Below are positions 34,587-45,438 of a stretch of 64,000 bases of DNA, one piece after another. Within the stretch, counting starts at the first letter, position 1; every line of letters starts with the position of its first letter. The notes beneath the pieces were generated by a model. The model worked only from the letters and a program-made list of their open reading frames with translations, had not been told where the DNA came from and did not search any database. This DNA is from Stomoxys calcitrans (taxonomy: Eukaryota > Arthropoda > Insecta > Diptera > Muscidae): the NCBI RefSeq assembly GCF_963082655.1, contig NC_081553.1:125786811-125850810 (forward strand), in the 5' to 3' direction. The position numbers and the translations under genes are program-made.

Positions 34587-34860
34587 TGTGTAGCAAGCGG
34601 AGATCCTTGAAATGTCATAACGACGATTGGTATAAATATCTTCTCAGACAGCCATTCATTCTCTAGTCAATGTATTTATGACTCGACAGTCGCAGATCTC
34701 TCATCGAAATGGTTGAGATATAGCAGGGAATTGAAGAGCAGACGAGCTTGCGAGACCATGCCTCATGGGCATGCCTCTAGCGGCATGTAAACTAAGCTTA
34801 CAGGATGAGGTGTGAAGTCAACGAACAAAAAAGGTTTGTGAGCGCTCCAAAAAGTAAGTT
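34587..34860 (+). pseudogene. RNase H relic of the 39-kb LINE family
   Basis: TGTCATAACGACGATTGG, ATCTTCTCAGACAGCCATT and GACTCGACAGTCGCAGATCT match the RNase H segment repeated at 40198-40670. The coding frame is broken. Confidence 0.6.
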
Positions 34861-35116
34861 ACCAATTTAGACTTGAAGAGGTTACTGCTTTGCTGCCGTA
34901 TGCAAGAAGTTGAAGGCATCTATCTTCATTATGCCAAATGTCTAAATGTGATTGAATGCTGGTATTTTTTTCCTCATGTCTGGTATTTCATTACCCAGGT
35001 CCTTAGGAACTACCTTAATGTTTGCGTACCAAAGTTTCAAAGAATGTTGTTAACCACAAATAAAACTGCAGCTATAAATAGCTTCGCTTAAATCGTTTGT
35101 TTTCAAGGGCAGATCA
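34861..35116. other. Spacer with an unidentified 72-codon frame
   Basis: A frame at 34873-35091 is Cys/aromatic-rich with no known motif. Probably chance. Confidence 0.3.
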
Positions 35117-35429
35117 ATTACAAAACAAATTTTGCCCATGAACATTCCACTAAGGAACAGGGGCAAACATCTCACATATCAATGAGTGCAGTCCGATTCA
35201 AGTTTTAAGCTCAATGATAAGGGACCTTCTTTTTATAGCCGTATCCGAACGGCGTGTCGCAGTGCGACAATTCTTTGGAGAGAAGTTTTTCATGGCATAG
35301 TACCTCACAAATGTTGCCAGCATTAGGAGGGGAAAACCACCGCTGAAATTTTTTTCTAATGGTCTCGCCTGGATTCGAACCCAGGCGTTCAGCGTCATAG
35401 GCGGACATGCTTACCTCTGCGCTACAATG
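35117..35429 (-). mobile_element. tRNA-derived SINE, full length with target duplication
   Basis: Flanked by a 14-bp direct repeat TCAAGGGCAGATCA at 35103-35116 and 35430-35443. Read on the minus strand, it starts TGTAGCGCAGAGG (box A) and has a perfect box B GGTTCGAATCC in a CCTGG...CCAGG stem. The tRNA-unrelated body with a CGCACTGCGACACG-type stem follows, ending GGGCAAAATTTG. It has the best-preserved polymerase III promoter of the SINEs here. Confidence 0.9.
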
Positions 35430-35443
35430 TCAAGGGCAGATCA

Positions 35444-36483
35444 CACATTTTAAATTTCGTTAAAATATTCCCATGAAATACAAATCTTCGCGTTTGACCT
35501 TTACGGTGATAATTCATTTTTAATTACTTTTGTCTTGTTTCAGTGTTTTCCATTGACCTCAAACTCTCTTCTACCAATAAAAAACAAGCGTTTAACTAGA
35601 GAGGAAATCAATTCCCATGGAAAAATATTATGCAAATAGAGTGATGTATAATGAAACATAAAACATTTCAACTAAACATGCAAAAACCTGAGGCGAAATG
35701 TGTTTTTAACAGAGGGCGAATCAAGGATAGCTGCAATAGTTGCAAATTGAACGCCAGCAAACAATGAGTTTGCAGTAAAAGAGAAATATTCACAACGTCC
35801 AACAAGAACAAACTGTAAGGCTTGAAGAAATATACTGCAAATTATGTCTGTGTCAGACTCATAAACCGCATTTTTTGAATTTGCATATAATTTTAATTAT
35901 AACTCTGCGAATGGCCATCAATATAGCTGAAAAAGGAAGTATACCCCAAGGTCAATGGCACTAACTGTGGAAGGATTGTAATGGCAGGTTTGAAATAAAT
36001 GTGGTTGTTTGTGCGAATACCTAAAGTCGCCTTCCTTTTTATTTGTTTAGGATTGTTTAAGAAACCTTATCGCAGGGAGATTGACCATTGAAATGTTTTG
36101 ATGATTGTCAACATTTTAATTACAATGCATTAGCTCTAGTAATCCAAGCAACTCGGCTACCTGGGAATTCTAAAAATTAATATTAAATTTTGACGAGTAG
36201 AGGATACATAAGGGAAGTTAAGGAGCTACAAAATAAACGCTAATGAAATAACCCCCAAAGCGAAAATCAAATAACCCCTAATGAAATAATCTCCAACATA
36301 AATGAAATAAACCCCAAATCAAAGTAATGAAATGAACCCCAATGTTTTGGGCGTTGTTTCATTGTGAAAGAACCTCCAAACAAAAAAAGTTATGAAATAA
36401 TACCCAAAAAAAAAAAATTAAACCACGCCCAATTTTGAACTCAAGTAACTCTAATTCATTTATTACTTCTAAATTGCCTAATT
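35444..36483. other. AT-rich single-copy region with a motif cluster
   Basis: No repeat family or gene recognised. Five degenerate AATGAAATAA-C-rich motifs cluster at 36240-36412 (see findings). Confidence 0.45.
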
Positions 36484-36695
36484 TTCCATGAACATTCCAT
36501 TAAGGAACAGGGGATACCACTCTCATATCAACGAGTGCAGTCCTAAAGTTTGCAGTATTAAAGTTTTAAGCTGTATGATAAGGAGCCTCCTTTGTTATGC
36601 CGAGTCCGAACGGCGGTGCCGCATAGCGACACCACTTGGTAGAGAGGTTTTAACATGGTAGGATGCCACACAAATGTTGCATCCCCAAAAAAAAA
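36484..36695 (-). mobile_element. SINE body, antisense
   Basis: CATGAACATTCCATTAAGGA, CATATCAACGAGTGCAGTCC and GCCGCATAGCGACACC match the SINE body. It stops at an A-run before the tRNA-like head. Confidence 0.7.
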
Positions 36696-36699
36696 AAAC

Positions 36700-38442
36700 T
36701 AGTAAAAAGGTATTAAGTTCGGCCGGGCCGAACTTTGGATACCACCCACCTCGGGTATATATGCGAACCCCCTTTCGTCTCAATTTGGTGAAAATTCGAT
36801 AATTTATGCACCCAAATTCGGCATGTATATTCAGTGGTTTAATAAATATAAGTCACTGTTCAATTTTCTAGAACAAAATATTGGTCTTTTTGACAGCTAT
36901 ATAAACAAATCTGAACCATATAGGACACGAATGTCCAAAAGCCTAATATTAGTCACCGCGTCAAATTTCAACGAAATCAGATAATAAAAGCGCTTTTTAT
37001 AGGGGGCAAGATTTTAAATCGAGACTTCCTTGTATATGGCACCTATAAACAAATCTGGACCGATCTGAACCAAATTAAACAAGAATATAATAATCATCCT
37101 ATTTTATTATAACTCCACTACTATATCGGTAGTTATATAGGGGACCTTAATAGGTACTAGCTTCGAGCAAATTTTATTCAGGTCCCGAGAACTCATATAC
37201 AAGTAAGATTTTTAGACAATAAATCTGCTTTTTATGGGATTAATACCCTAAATTTGGAGATCGGTCTATATGACAGCTATATCTATATAGTCTGATCTGA
37301 CTCATGTTTGGATCGGATTTCGGGAGTCTTAAAACAACTTACTATTTCAAATTTCAACAAAATCGTGTAATAAGTAAAGCTTTTATGAGCTTCAGACCCT
37401 TTATCGGCAGATAGGCAGCTATATCTAAATATAGTCCGATTTTTATCAAATTTGGATCAGAAGGCGGTAAGCCTACTCTCTAGCCAACTCACTAGTTCAA
37501 ATTTCAGCGAAATTGGGTAATAAATGCGGCTTTTATGGGTTCTAGACCCTTAATCGGCAGATCTATATGGCAGCTATACCTAAATATAGTTTGATCTGAA
37601 ACATATTAAGGTCAATTATTAGGAGTCTCAAAACAACATACAGTTTCAAATTTCAGCGAAATCGGATAAAAAATAAAGCTTTTATCGGCTTCAAACCCTT
37701 TTCTGGTAGATCGGTCTATATGGCAGCTATATCTAAATACGGTAAAATCTAAGCCATATTTCAAATTTCAGCGAAACCTGTTAAAAAATAAAGCTTTTAT
37801 GGGCTTCAGACCCTTTATCGGGAGATTGGTCTATATGACAGCTATATCCAAATATAGTACGTTCTAAACCATATTTAGACCAGATCTCCGGAAGCTTATA
37901 ATAACTCAATTTTCCAAGTTTCAGCGAAATCGGGTAATAAATAAAGCTTTTTGTGGGCTTCAAACCCTTTATCGGCGGATCGGTCTATATGGCAGATATA
38001 TCTAAATACGGTCCGATCTGAACCATATTTGGGTCAGATGTCGGGAGGTCTAAAACTACTCACTGTTTTAAATTTCAGCGAAATCGGATAAAAAATAAAG
38101 CATTTATGGGCTTTAGACCTTTTATCGGCAGATCGGTCTATATAGCAGCTATATCCAAATATGGCCCGATTTGATCCGTTGAAGAACTTAACCAGCGTGC
38201 ATCAAAAAGATGTATCTGTGCCAAATTTCAGCTCAATATTTCAATTTGTGAAGGCTGTAGAGTGATTACAACAGACGGACGGAGAGATTGACAGACATAC
38301 GGACATCGTTGAATCGTCGTAGAATTTAACGACGATCCAAAATATATATACTTTGTAGGGTTGGAAATTGATATTTCGATGTGTTGCAAACGGAATGACT
38401 AAATGAATATACCCCCTATCCTATGGTGGTGGGTAAAAAAAA
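36700..38442 (-). mobile_element. Family B HINE, long array
   Basis: Tail AGTAAAAAGGTATTAAG, hairpin TTCGGCCGGGCCGAA at 36718-36732, GGATACCACCCACC. About nine divergent units follow, with GGCAGCTATATC(C/T)AAATA recurring. The GACGGACGGAGAG tract is near 38274, then the core and head CTATCCTATGGTGGTGGGTA. At 1.74 kb it is the longest uninterrupted family B copy here. Confidence 0.85.
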
Positions 38443-38451
38443 TGCAAATAT

Positions 38452-38575
38452 TGGCCAGAAACATTCCATTAAGGAACAGTGGCAAAGTTCTCACATATCA
38501 GTGAGTCCAGTCCGATCCAAGTTTAAGGTCAATGATAAGGGGTCTCCTTTTTAATGGCCGAGGTCGCGGACGAAA
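38452..38575 (-). mobile_element. SINE 3' fragment, antisense
   Basis: ACATTCCATTAAGGAACAG through CAATGATAAGGGGTCTCC and GGCCGAGGTC match the SINE 3' body. Confidence 0.65.
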
Positions 38576-38818
38576 ATTTTTTGTTAAATCGAGCGCTCGA
38601 TTTTCTTCTTAACGCTTATTCTCTTGTGTACCTTTTAATTCGAGCATTGGGGGTTATTTCTTTGTGCCGGAAGTTAACGATTCATCCCTCAAATAGATCG
38701 ATTTTGGATTTGGTTTTTAAGGTCACAGAAGGCGTATTGTTGTCATGTAGTATTCTATTCATTCTCACAATATTGTTTAACTAATATTTAAAATTATATT
38801 ATTAATAATATTATTGAA

Positions 38819-38940
38819 AACAAGTCAGGAATGGCAAAAGTCGCGCATTGCCGACTATATAATACCCTACACCTATCCTATAAGTTGAAATTGGGAGCCA
38901 TATCTTATCCTGAACTCAATTTAATTTAATTCGTGAAGAT
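38819..38940 (-). mobile_element. Family E HINE tail fragment, antisense
   Basis: ACAAGTCAGGAATGGCAAA, a decayed hairpin AGTCGCGCATTGCCGACT, then ATATAATACCCTACACC mark a family E tail. Confidence 0.65.
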
Positions 38941-39029
38941 TTTCAGATGGGATATAAAACAATCCAAAACAAGGTATTCAAAATTGTAATAACTACGACA
39001 TATATAACTGTGGGATGGAGGGACACGAA

Positions 39030-39554
39030 GGTAATTTTCATTCCGAAAGCAGGAAAACCTTACCACACGAAAGCGAAAGATTTTCCTACTATTAGTCTGT
39101 CATACTTTAAACTCTCGAGAGGTTGATAGAAATATATCATAGGGCAAAGATCCCTGGAGATCAGCTGTCGCGGCAGCAGCATGCATATAGTAAAGGCAAA
39201 TCCACTGCAACAGCCCTTCATGACCTACTTGACATTGAAGGTGTTTTCAATAATGAAAAACCGACGTTAATCTTGAAGGAGTTGGAGTTTTTAGGCATCA
39301 ACTCTACCCTAAGAAATTTTATTAATTTCTTACTTACTAAAAGATGCATTACGACAGGCTTGGGATCTGTAGATTTAAAAATATGGGTCAGCAGAGGAAC
39401 ACCTCGTGGAGGTGTAATGACTCCTCTATTTAGGAATACAACCAGTAACAATATATTATTGTCTTTGTCAGTGGAATCTGTCCCTTGGGTGGTGAGAATG
39501 TTCCATTTACAGAAAGCGCAAAATACCTGGGTGTTTTGCTGGACTGGAAATTAA
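39030..39554 (+). pseudogene. LINE reverse transcriptase, palm region
   Basis: This is the RT domain that copies LINE RNA at the nicked target. The readable part has DQLSRQQHAYSKGKSTATAL (template-binding block) near 39157, LKELEFLGINSTLRNFINF near 39277, and RGTPRGGVMTPLF near 39390 (the conserved GxPQGG-type block, here GTPRGG). The usual first catalytic Asp block (FLDIEGAF) survives only as the truncated LLDIEGVF. The YADD block is absent: the frame jumps from that region to the thumb at 39485. A deletion therefore removes the active site. Confidence 0.75.
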
Positions 39555-40111
39555 ACTTCAAATCCAATATTCTGGAAAGGGCAAGAAAGGCAACTCTTGC
39601 CGTATATACCTGCAAGAGGGCCATTGGCAAAATTTGGGGGTTTAGACCTCACGTCATGCACTGGGTATGTACTGCAGTTGTAGTCTGGTGGATGGCACTT
39701 CAAAAGTCCACCTACTGCTCAATAATCAACCGGATCCACAGGATAGCTTGTCTGTGCATTACATCCGTATTGAGGACGACACCATCTGATGCACTGAATT
39801 TAATCCTACATCCAATGCCTCTGCCCATTGTAGCTAGACAAATTGCTGCGACCACTGCCGTGAGGTTAAGGGAGCTTTCTCTTTGGTCATGTGGTGGCTG
39901 CGGATACTGTGTTTTCCTTGATATAATATCCAATATTTCAGGCAGTGTGGATTACACCCTACCTGAGCCGCTTTTTGATAAAAAGTACTGTATCACTATT
40001 CCTGACAGAACCGATTGGAACTACGATATCGCTAGTTATAGAAGTTACACAGTCTTCTGTAGGGATGGTTCCAAACTAGACGACCAGGTGGGCTCTGGGG
40101 TGTTTTCTTAA
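39485..40111 (+). pseudogene. LINE RT thumb and start of RNase H
   Basis: Continuation in another frame: ESAKYLGVLLDWKLNFKSN near 39510 (RT thumb), ARKATLAVYTCKRAIGKIWG near 39585, and a long linker. The first RNase H motif, CRDGSKLDDQVGSGVFS, is near 40060; its Asp would be a metal ligand. The frame then stops at 40111. A short segment near WWMALQKST shows an expected block missing between VVVWW and the preceding TAV. Confidence 0.75.
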
Positions 40112-40670
40112 GATCTAGCACTGGTCATATCGAAAAGATTACCCGACCACTGCAGTGTGTATCATGCGGAGATCCTTGCAATTAAGGAAGTGGTGGAATG
40201 GCTAAGATATAATGTCCTATCGACGATTGGCAAAAATATCTTCTCAGACAGCCATTAAATCCCTGAAGAATGTATTTCTGAACACAAAAACCGCCCTTGA
40301 CTGTCGCAGATCTCTCAACGAGATGACTGAACAATTCAAAATTCATCTGATCTGGGTGCCCGGCCACCCAGGGAATTGGTTAAGATTGACATAACGACGA
40401 TTGGCTAAAATATTTTCTCAGAAAGCCAGGCAGCCATTAAATCGACTGTCGCAGGTCTCTCAACGAGATGGCTAAACAATTCAAAATTCAACTGATCTGG
40501 GCTGAGATATAATTTCATAACGACGATTGGCAAAAATATCTTCTCAGACAGCCAAGCAGTCATTAAATCCGTGGAGAATGTATTTCTGAACACAAAAACC
40601 GCCCTCGAATGTCGCAGATCTCTCAACGAGATAACTGAAAAATTCAAAATTCATCTGATCTGCGTGACCG
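40112..40670 (+). pseudogene. LINE RNase H domain, partly triplicated
   Basis: The HAEILAIKE block near 40165 is followed by FSDSQAAIKS-type blocks. The stretch from GACGATTGGC to CAAAATTCA(T/A)CTGATCTGGG occurs three times, at about 40220-40355, 40391-40500 (internally shorter) and 40522-40660. Only the first copy leads into the conserved IWVPGHPGN motif. Such a protein could not fold as one RNase H. Confidence 0.7.
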
Positions 40671-41226
40671 CTAAGGAATTGTGAAGCAGACGAACTCGAC
40701 TAGGAACTACCTAATACATTCCATGGGAACTGGAATCTGTGGGTATGCCTAAGCTAGGTTTCCAGGATGTGGCTCGAAGGGCCACGAATGATAGATGGTC
40801 ACAAAGGGGGGTTGTAAACATTCCAATATTATGGGCTAGATCCAGACTTATAGTGGTCTACCGATTTGGTGTTACTGGCTAGAAAAGACGTCATTACAGA
40901 TCACTGACTAATCGGGAACGTGCTGACAGACTGCCAGCAACGACTTTTGCAGAACCTGTGAGGACATCGAAGACGAGGAGACTATAGAACACCTTATGTG
41001 CGTATGTCCCGCATTAGCAGTCAGAGGGAGTTCTCCTTCAGGTTCTCATTTCTTTGAGAACCTGTCTTATTTAGCGGATGTGAAAATTCGCAAGTTGTTG
41101 GGCTTTTTAAAGCATTGTGGATGGTTCAACGATAGGAACTAGACGGCATCTTCCTCTTTCTTTTCCTGTGGTATTACAATGGACGAAAACGTCTAAGTGG
41201 CGGCCTGCCACTTAATCCTAACCTAC
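40671..41226 (+). pseudogene. LINE C-terminal region and 3' UTR
   Basis: Decayed C-terminal sequence: DVARRATNDRWS near 40770, a Cys-rich RTCEDIEDEE-type stretch near 40955, HLMCVCPALA near 40990, and LSYLADVKIRKLLGFLKH near 41065. The untranslated end carries GGACGAAAACGTCTAAGTGG and CCTAACCTAC. Confidence 0.6.
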
Positions 41227-42969
41227 AAACTGAATGGCGATATCCTACGATTGAGGGTATACAAATGTAATTTAAGTGCTATATCTGGTACTATTGGTGT
41301 AGGTATTTTCGTTAGAGCTTTACAATTTTGAGCAATTGTACATTGAGAATATAAACTAAGTGACTAGATGGTTTTATGGTAATTCAGGCTGTAAAAAGTG
41401 CGACGGGCATAAAAGGGCCTTTAACCAATATTTTATAAATATGCTCATGATCGGAGTGGTGAAATTAGTATTCCCCAATCATACGGTTTATGGTGTACCA
41501 ATAGTTCTTGTGTGTAACTAATATTGTTTCTTTTGAAGAGATATTATTCTTTTGGCTTATATCTACATCTTAATGGAAAATTGATTGGTTTGTTTGCTTT
41601 GCTTTCCATCAATGTATTTGCTTTTATAGATAGACATGCGAAATCAATTAACAAACTACGGCTATTCACATGTAAAATTTCTTTCGCTTGTAGCATTTAC
41701 GAATTTACTGTTGACATTTGACCTTATTCGTGTTTGAAATTTACCCTTCAATACGTATTGACATTTAACAAGGAAATTTGTGTTATTTTTATTGATTTTC
41801 CTTTAAGTTATTTAATTTATTCCTTTTTTAATTGTAGATTGATTTAAGATAAAATTGTCATATTTAGCTTTTAAATTAAATAGTAATCTTACTATTATAA
41901 ATGCATCAAAGAAAATTTTAAAAGAATTGAATAGAAAATTAATATCTATTGAACATACAGCCCAAATTGAATAGATATTGAAATTGAATATTTAATATGC
42001 TAATCTAACTGTATAAATAATTTCGAAAAATATTAGGATGTTTCTCCCACACCTAACAGAACCAAATGACTTTTTATTATTAGGAAGAACTACAAAAGAA
42101 TAGACGGAAAAAAGTGCGTATGTATTTCACTAACTTTAATAAAAATCAAATAAAATCTTAGTTTTTATAGCCAGTACATTTTCAAATACCTTATTCCTGT
42201 ATGGAATTTTCATGGGGAAATTTTGTATTGTATTTCCAATACATTTTCAAGTATTTCATTTAAATATGGACATACATGTATGTAAAAAAAACCAATCAAA
42301 TTATGGTAATTCCTCAGTTTCAGTCAGTTTAATTTATTTTTTGATTAGCCTGCATTTATAAAATAAAAATCAAATATTGCCAAAATTAGACAACGAACAA
42401 GGCAATTGCAATCTTAAGGGTCTGTAACTTCCGAATCATAACTAAATTTAACGACTCCTTAGTGTATTGTGTTTGATTGTTTCAAATTTGTTTTAATATA
42501 AACTTGTAATTTAAAATCCAAAAAAAAGGACGAGCCATCTAATTGAACACGTAGTACAGCAATCATCAACGGAATTACAAATTCAATGTGTTTTGTCCAC
42601 AATGGTTTAGTATACGCACTAGGTATCAAACGAAACGTCTCCGGATCATCTACAATCTCAGAATTGAAGTATATTAGACTGGACTGAGTTTAGCGCATGG
42701 TCAATCAAATTTAAGCCAAATATTATATTTGCTTGTTATTTATCAATAACTTGGAGTCTGCGGAACTATTGTATATTGCCATCTAGATGAAGAGAACATT
42801 TCCAAGCAATCCTTAAACACATCATTGGAGAAATATACGATGTAAAACCGACAAATTCTGTCAACGATCCGAAGCGGGTATTTTTTCCCGCTCTTCTCCG
42901 GCAAAATATTTTCGCATCGCTCCATGGTGCTCTCTGGAAAATTTTTTGTCGCTCCGCACCCTACTCCGC
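41227..42969. other. AT-rich single-copy region
   Basis: No family match and no convincing frame. It is the longest repeat-poor stretch left of the UGT gene. Confidence 0.45.
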
Positions 42970-43285
42970 TCCTTTTTATATCCAGCACCAAAGGACATGG
43001 GGGTATATTCATTTAGTTATTCCGTTTGCAACATATCAAAATATTCATTTCCGATCCTGCAAAGTATATATATTTCGGATCGTCGTAAAATTATGAGGCG
43101 ACTTAACGATGTCTGTGTGACCTTCTGTCCGTCTGTTGTAATCTGAACGGGCCAAATCATACCATATTTGGATATATCTGCCATATAGACCGATCTGGGG
43201 ATTTAGGGTCTGATATCCATAAAAGCTGCATTTTACCTGATTTCGTTGCAAATTAAATCAGTGAGTTGGTTTAAGCCCCACAATA
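42970..43285 (+). mobile_element. Family B HINE, truncated
   Basis: Head TTTTTATATCCAGCACCAAAG...GGGGGTATATTC, core (AAAGTATATATATTTCGGAT), a CTGTCCGTCTG tract and one unit, then cut at the pogo-like end. Confidence 0.7.
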
Positions 43286-43482
43286 CAGTTGAACCTCGAA
43301 TATCCGGGCCTCTATTAACCGGTTACCCCTTTTAACCGGCATACTGTGCTTTTGATTTTGAACCTCTATTAACCGTGATATAACTTTATTATCCGTGCGT
43401 CAATAATGCTCCCTCTATTAACCCTGCTTACCTCTATTAACTGTGCAACACACACATCATTGTTTGATGTAAAATTCTGGGA
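43286..43482 (+). mobile_element. pogo/Tigger-like terminal segment
   Basis: It starts CAGTTGAACCTCGAATATCC preceded by TA, the typical start of a pogo/Tigger-type terminal repeat. CCTCTATTAACCG-like motifs occur four times, near 43309, 43364, 43412 and 43431. The interior beyond 43482 is replaced by HINEs. The matching transposase relic resumes at 44640. Confidence 0.55.
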
Positions 43483-43487
43483 TTCCC

Positions 43488-44050
43488 CTTTTTATACACT
43501 ACAACACTACCGTGGTACAGGGTATTATAACTTAGTGAATTAGTTTGTAACAGCCAAAAGGAAGAGATATAGATCCATTGATAAGTATACCGATCGACTC
43601 AGAATCAATTTCTGATACGATTTAGCTATGTCCGTCTGTCTATCTGTCTGTCCGTCTGCCCATGTTACTTTGTGTGCAAACTATAGGTCGCAATTTTCAT
43701 CCGATCATCTTCAAATTTGATATGGGAATGTTTTTCGGCCTAGAGATGAAGCCTATTTAAATTGGAAAAAATCGGTTTAGATTTGGATATATCTCCTATA
43801 TATATGTTCGTCCGATTTGCAGTAATTATGCAATTTTCGGCTCTCTCGAAATTTGGGAAATTTTTTTTTACGACTGTCGACATTGCTGGTGAATTTCATG
43901 GAAATCGGTTCAGATTTAGATATAGTTCTCATATGCATATATCGCCCGATTTTCACTCCCAGAGCCACTGCATGCGCATTTATTGACCAATTTTCCCAAA
44001 ATTTTGTGCAACGCTTTCCTCGACGACTTTCACAATGTCTATAAGGTTTG
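43488..44050 (+). mobile_element. Family E HINE, truncated
   Basis: Head TATACACTACAACACTACCG...GTACAGGGTATTATAAC, leader CTGATACGATTTAGCTATG, a GTCTGTCTATCTGTCTGTCC tract, and units with GGATATATCTCCTATATATA. The tail is missing. Confidence 0.7.
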
Positions 44051-44633
44051 CTCGAAATCGGTTCAGATTTTAAATCGAGATATCGGTCTATATGGCAGCT
44101 ATTTTCGAATATTGTAACACAACTTATTGTCCCAAATTTCGGCAAAATCGGACAATAATATAATACAGCTATATGCAAATCTATACTGATCTGGGCCAAA
44201 TTGCAGAAATATGTCGATGGGCTTAACGTCACTCACTGTGCCAAATTTAATCGAAATCGGACAATAAATGCGCCTTTATTGGCCCAAATACTTAAATCGA
44301 TTGATTGGTCTATATGGCAGCTTTATCCAAATCTTGACCTATTTGGGCTAAATTGAAAAAGGATGTTAAAAGGCCTAGCACAGCTCACTGTCCCAAATTT
44401 CAGCAAAATCGGCCAAATGAGGCTTTTGTGACAAGAATTTCTCCAAAATTTCAGCTCAATATATCCATTTTTTAAAACTGTGGCGTGATTTCAACAGACA
44501 GACGGACATACATGGCTAGATCGTCTTAGATTTTTACGCTGATCAAGAATATACATATACTTTATGGGGTCGAAAATGGATATATATATATATAGAAATG
44601 AATATACCCCCATCCTTCGGTGGTGGGTATAAA
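44051..44633 (-). mobile_element. Family B HINE, truncated, antisense
   Basis: About three units, then the tract GACAGACGGACATAC near 44497, core, TA run and head ATCCTTCGGTGGTGGGTATAAA ending near 44633. No tail hairpin is present. Confidence 0.7.
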
Positions 44634-44639
44634 ATTAAT

Positions 44640-45025
44640 CGTCCAAAAACTTTTGGCTGCATACAGCAGACATGATTTCGCCAAGTCTTTGAATATTGAG
44701 ACAGCTTTGTGGACAGCAGATATATCTTAGGACAAGGTAACACCACAAGTGTTACGCAATGTCCCAAGATAACGAAAATGCGAACTATGACGCAGTTGTA
44801 TAATCGGACATTATAATACCGCCTGGATGTTCTATTGATGACCTCATTAAATGGATCGAGTGCGATGATGAAGTCACATAATGTGCTATTCTATCTGATA
44901 CCGATATAATACGTATGGCGATTCAAAGCTTAGATTACGAGACTGGTGGGTATTCCGAAGTGTCAGACGAAGGAAACTCAAAAGATCCAGAAATATCCAC
45001 ATTTGCTAATGCAATAGAGAGATGC
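44640..45025 (+). pseudogene. pogo/Tigger-like transposase C-terminal relic
   Basis: DDE transposases of the pogo/Tigger group have a C-terminal region with an IxxAWxxV block, a cluster of acidic residues and a final helix. Here, across one frameshift, I read FAKSLNIETALWTADIS near 44675, DKVTPQVLRN near 44735, SIDDLIKWIECDDEVT near 44830, ILSDTDIIRMAIQS near 44887, an acidic stretch and ANAIERCNVLLKYY near 45004. The catalytic domain is absent; it would lie in the part replaced by HINEs at 43488-44633. In-frame stops interrupt it. An old exapted gene is an alternative but less likely. Confidence 0.5.
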
Positions 45026-45029
45026 AATG

Positions 45030-45438
45030 TACTTTTGAAATATTATCCGATTTTGCAGAAATTTGCAAAAGGTGAATTATTTTAAGCCGACATCTGATCC
45101 AAATGTGGTTCCGATCGGATTATATTTGGATATAGCTTCCATATAGACGGATCGGCAGATTAAGGGCCAGAAGCCAATAAAAGCTTTATTTATTATGAAA
45201 TTTGAAAAATCTGAGTTGTGTTAAGCCTTCTGACGTCCGAGCCAAAATTGATTCAGATCAGACTGTATAAATATAGCTGTCATATAGACCATTCTTCCAA
45301 TTTAGGGTCTTAATACTATAAACCGCGAATTTATTGCCTGGTTTCGCTGAAACTGTTTTTTGCCTAAGAGTTCTCCTCTGGACCTCAATAAAATATGATA
45401 CAGACCAGCCCCCATTTAGATATAACTATGAAGTTATA
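45030..45438 (+). mobile_element. Family B HINE body fragment
   Basis: Units with CCGATTTTGCAGAAATTTGC, GGATATAGCTTCCATATAGACG and GGGTCTTAATACTATAA. The arrangement matches 2700-3060. Ends are absent. Confidence 0.6.

Larger units (their letters stand above)
38960..41226 (+). mobile_element. I/LOA-like LINE, 5'-truncated, 3' end present
   Basis: It contains, in order, the RT fingers/palm start (KVIFIPKAGKP near 39030), palm, thumb, an RNase H domain and a C-terminal region. The 3' end reads GGCGGCCTGCCACTTAATCC then TAACCTAC. The endonuclease and ORF1 are missing. RNase H downstream of the RT places it with the I/LOA-type clades rather than RTE. Dead: frameshifts, stops and an internal triplication. 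Confidence 0.75.

Noticed and set aside
35360..35429. tRNA gene on the minus strand
   Set aside because: Good boxes A and B, but it is the head of a SINE bounded by target duplications.
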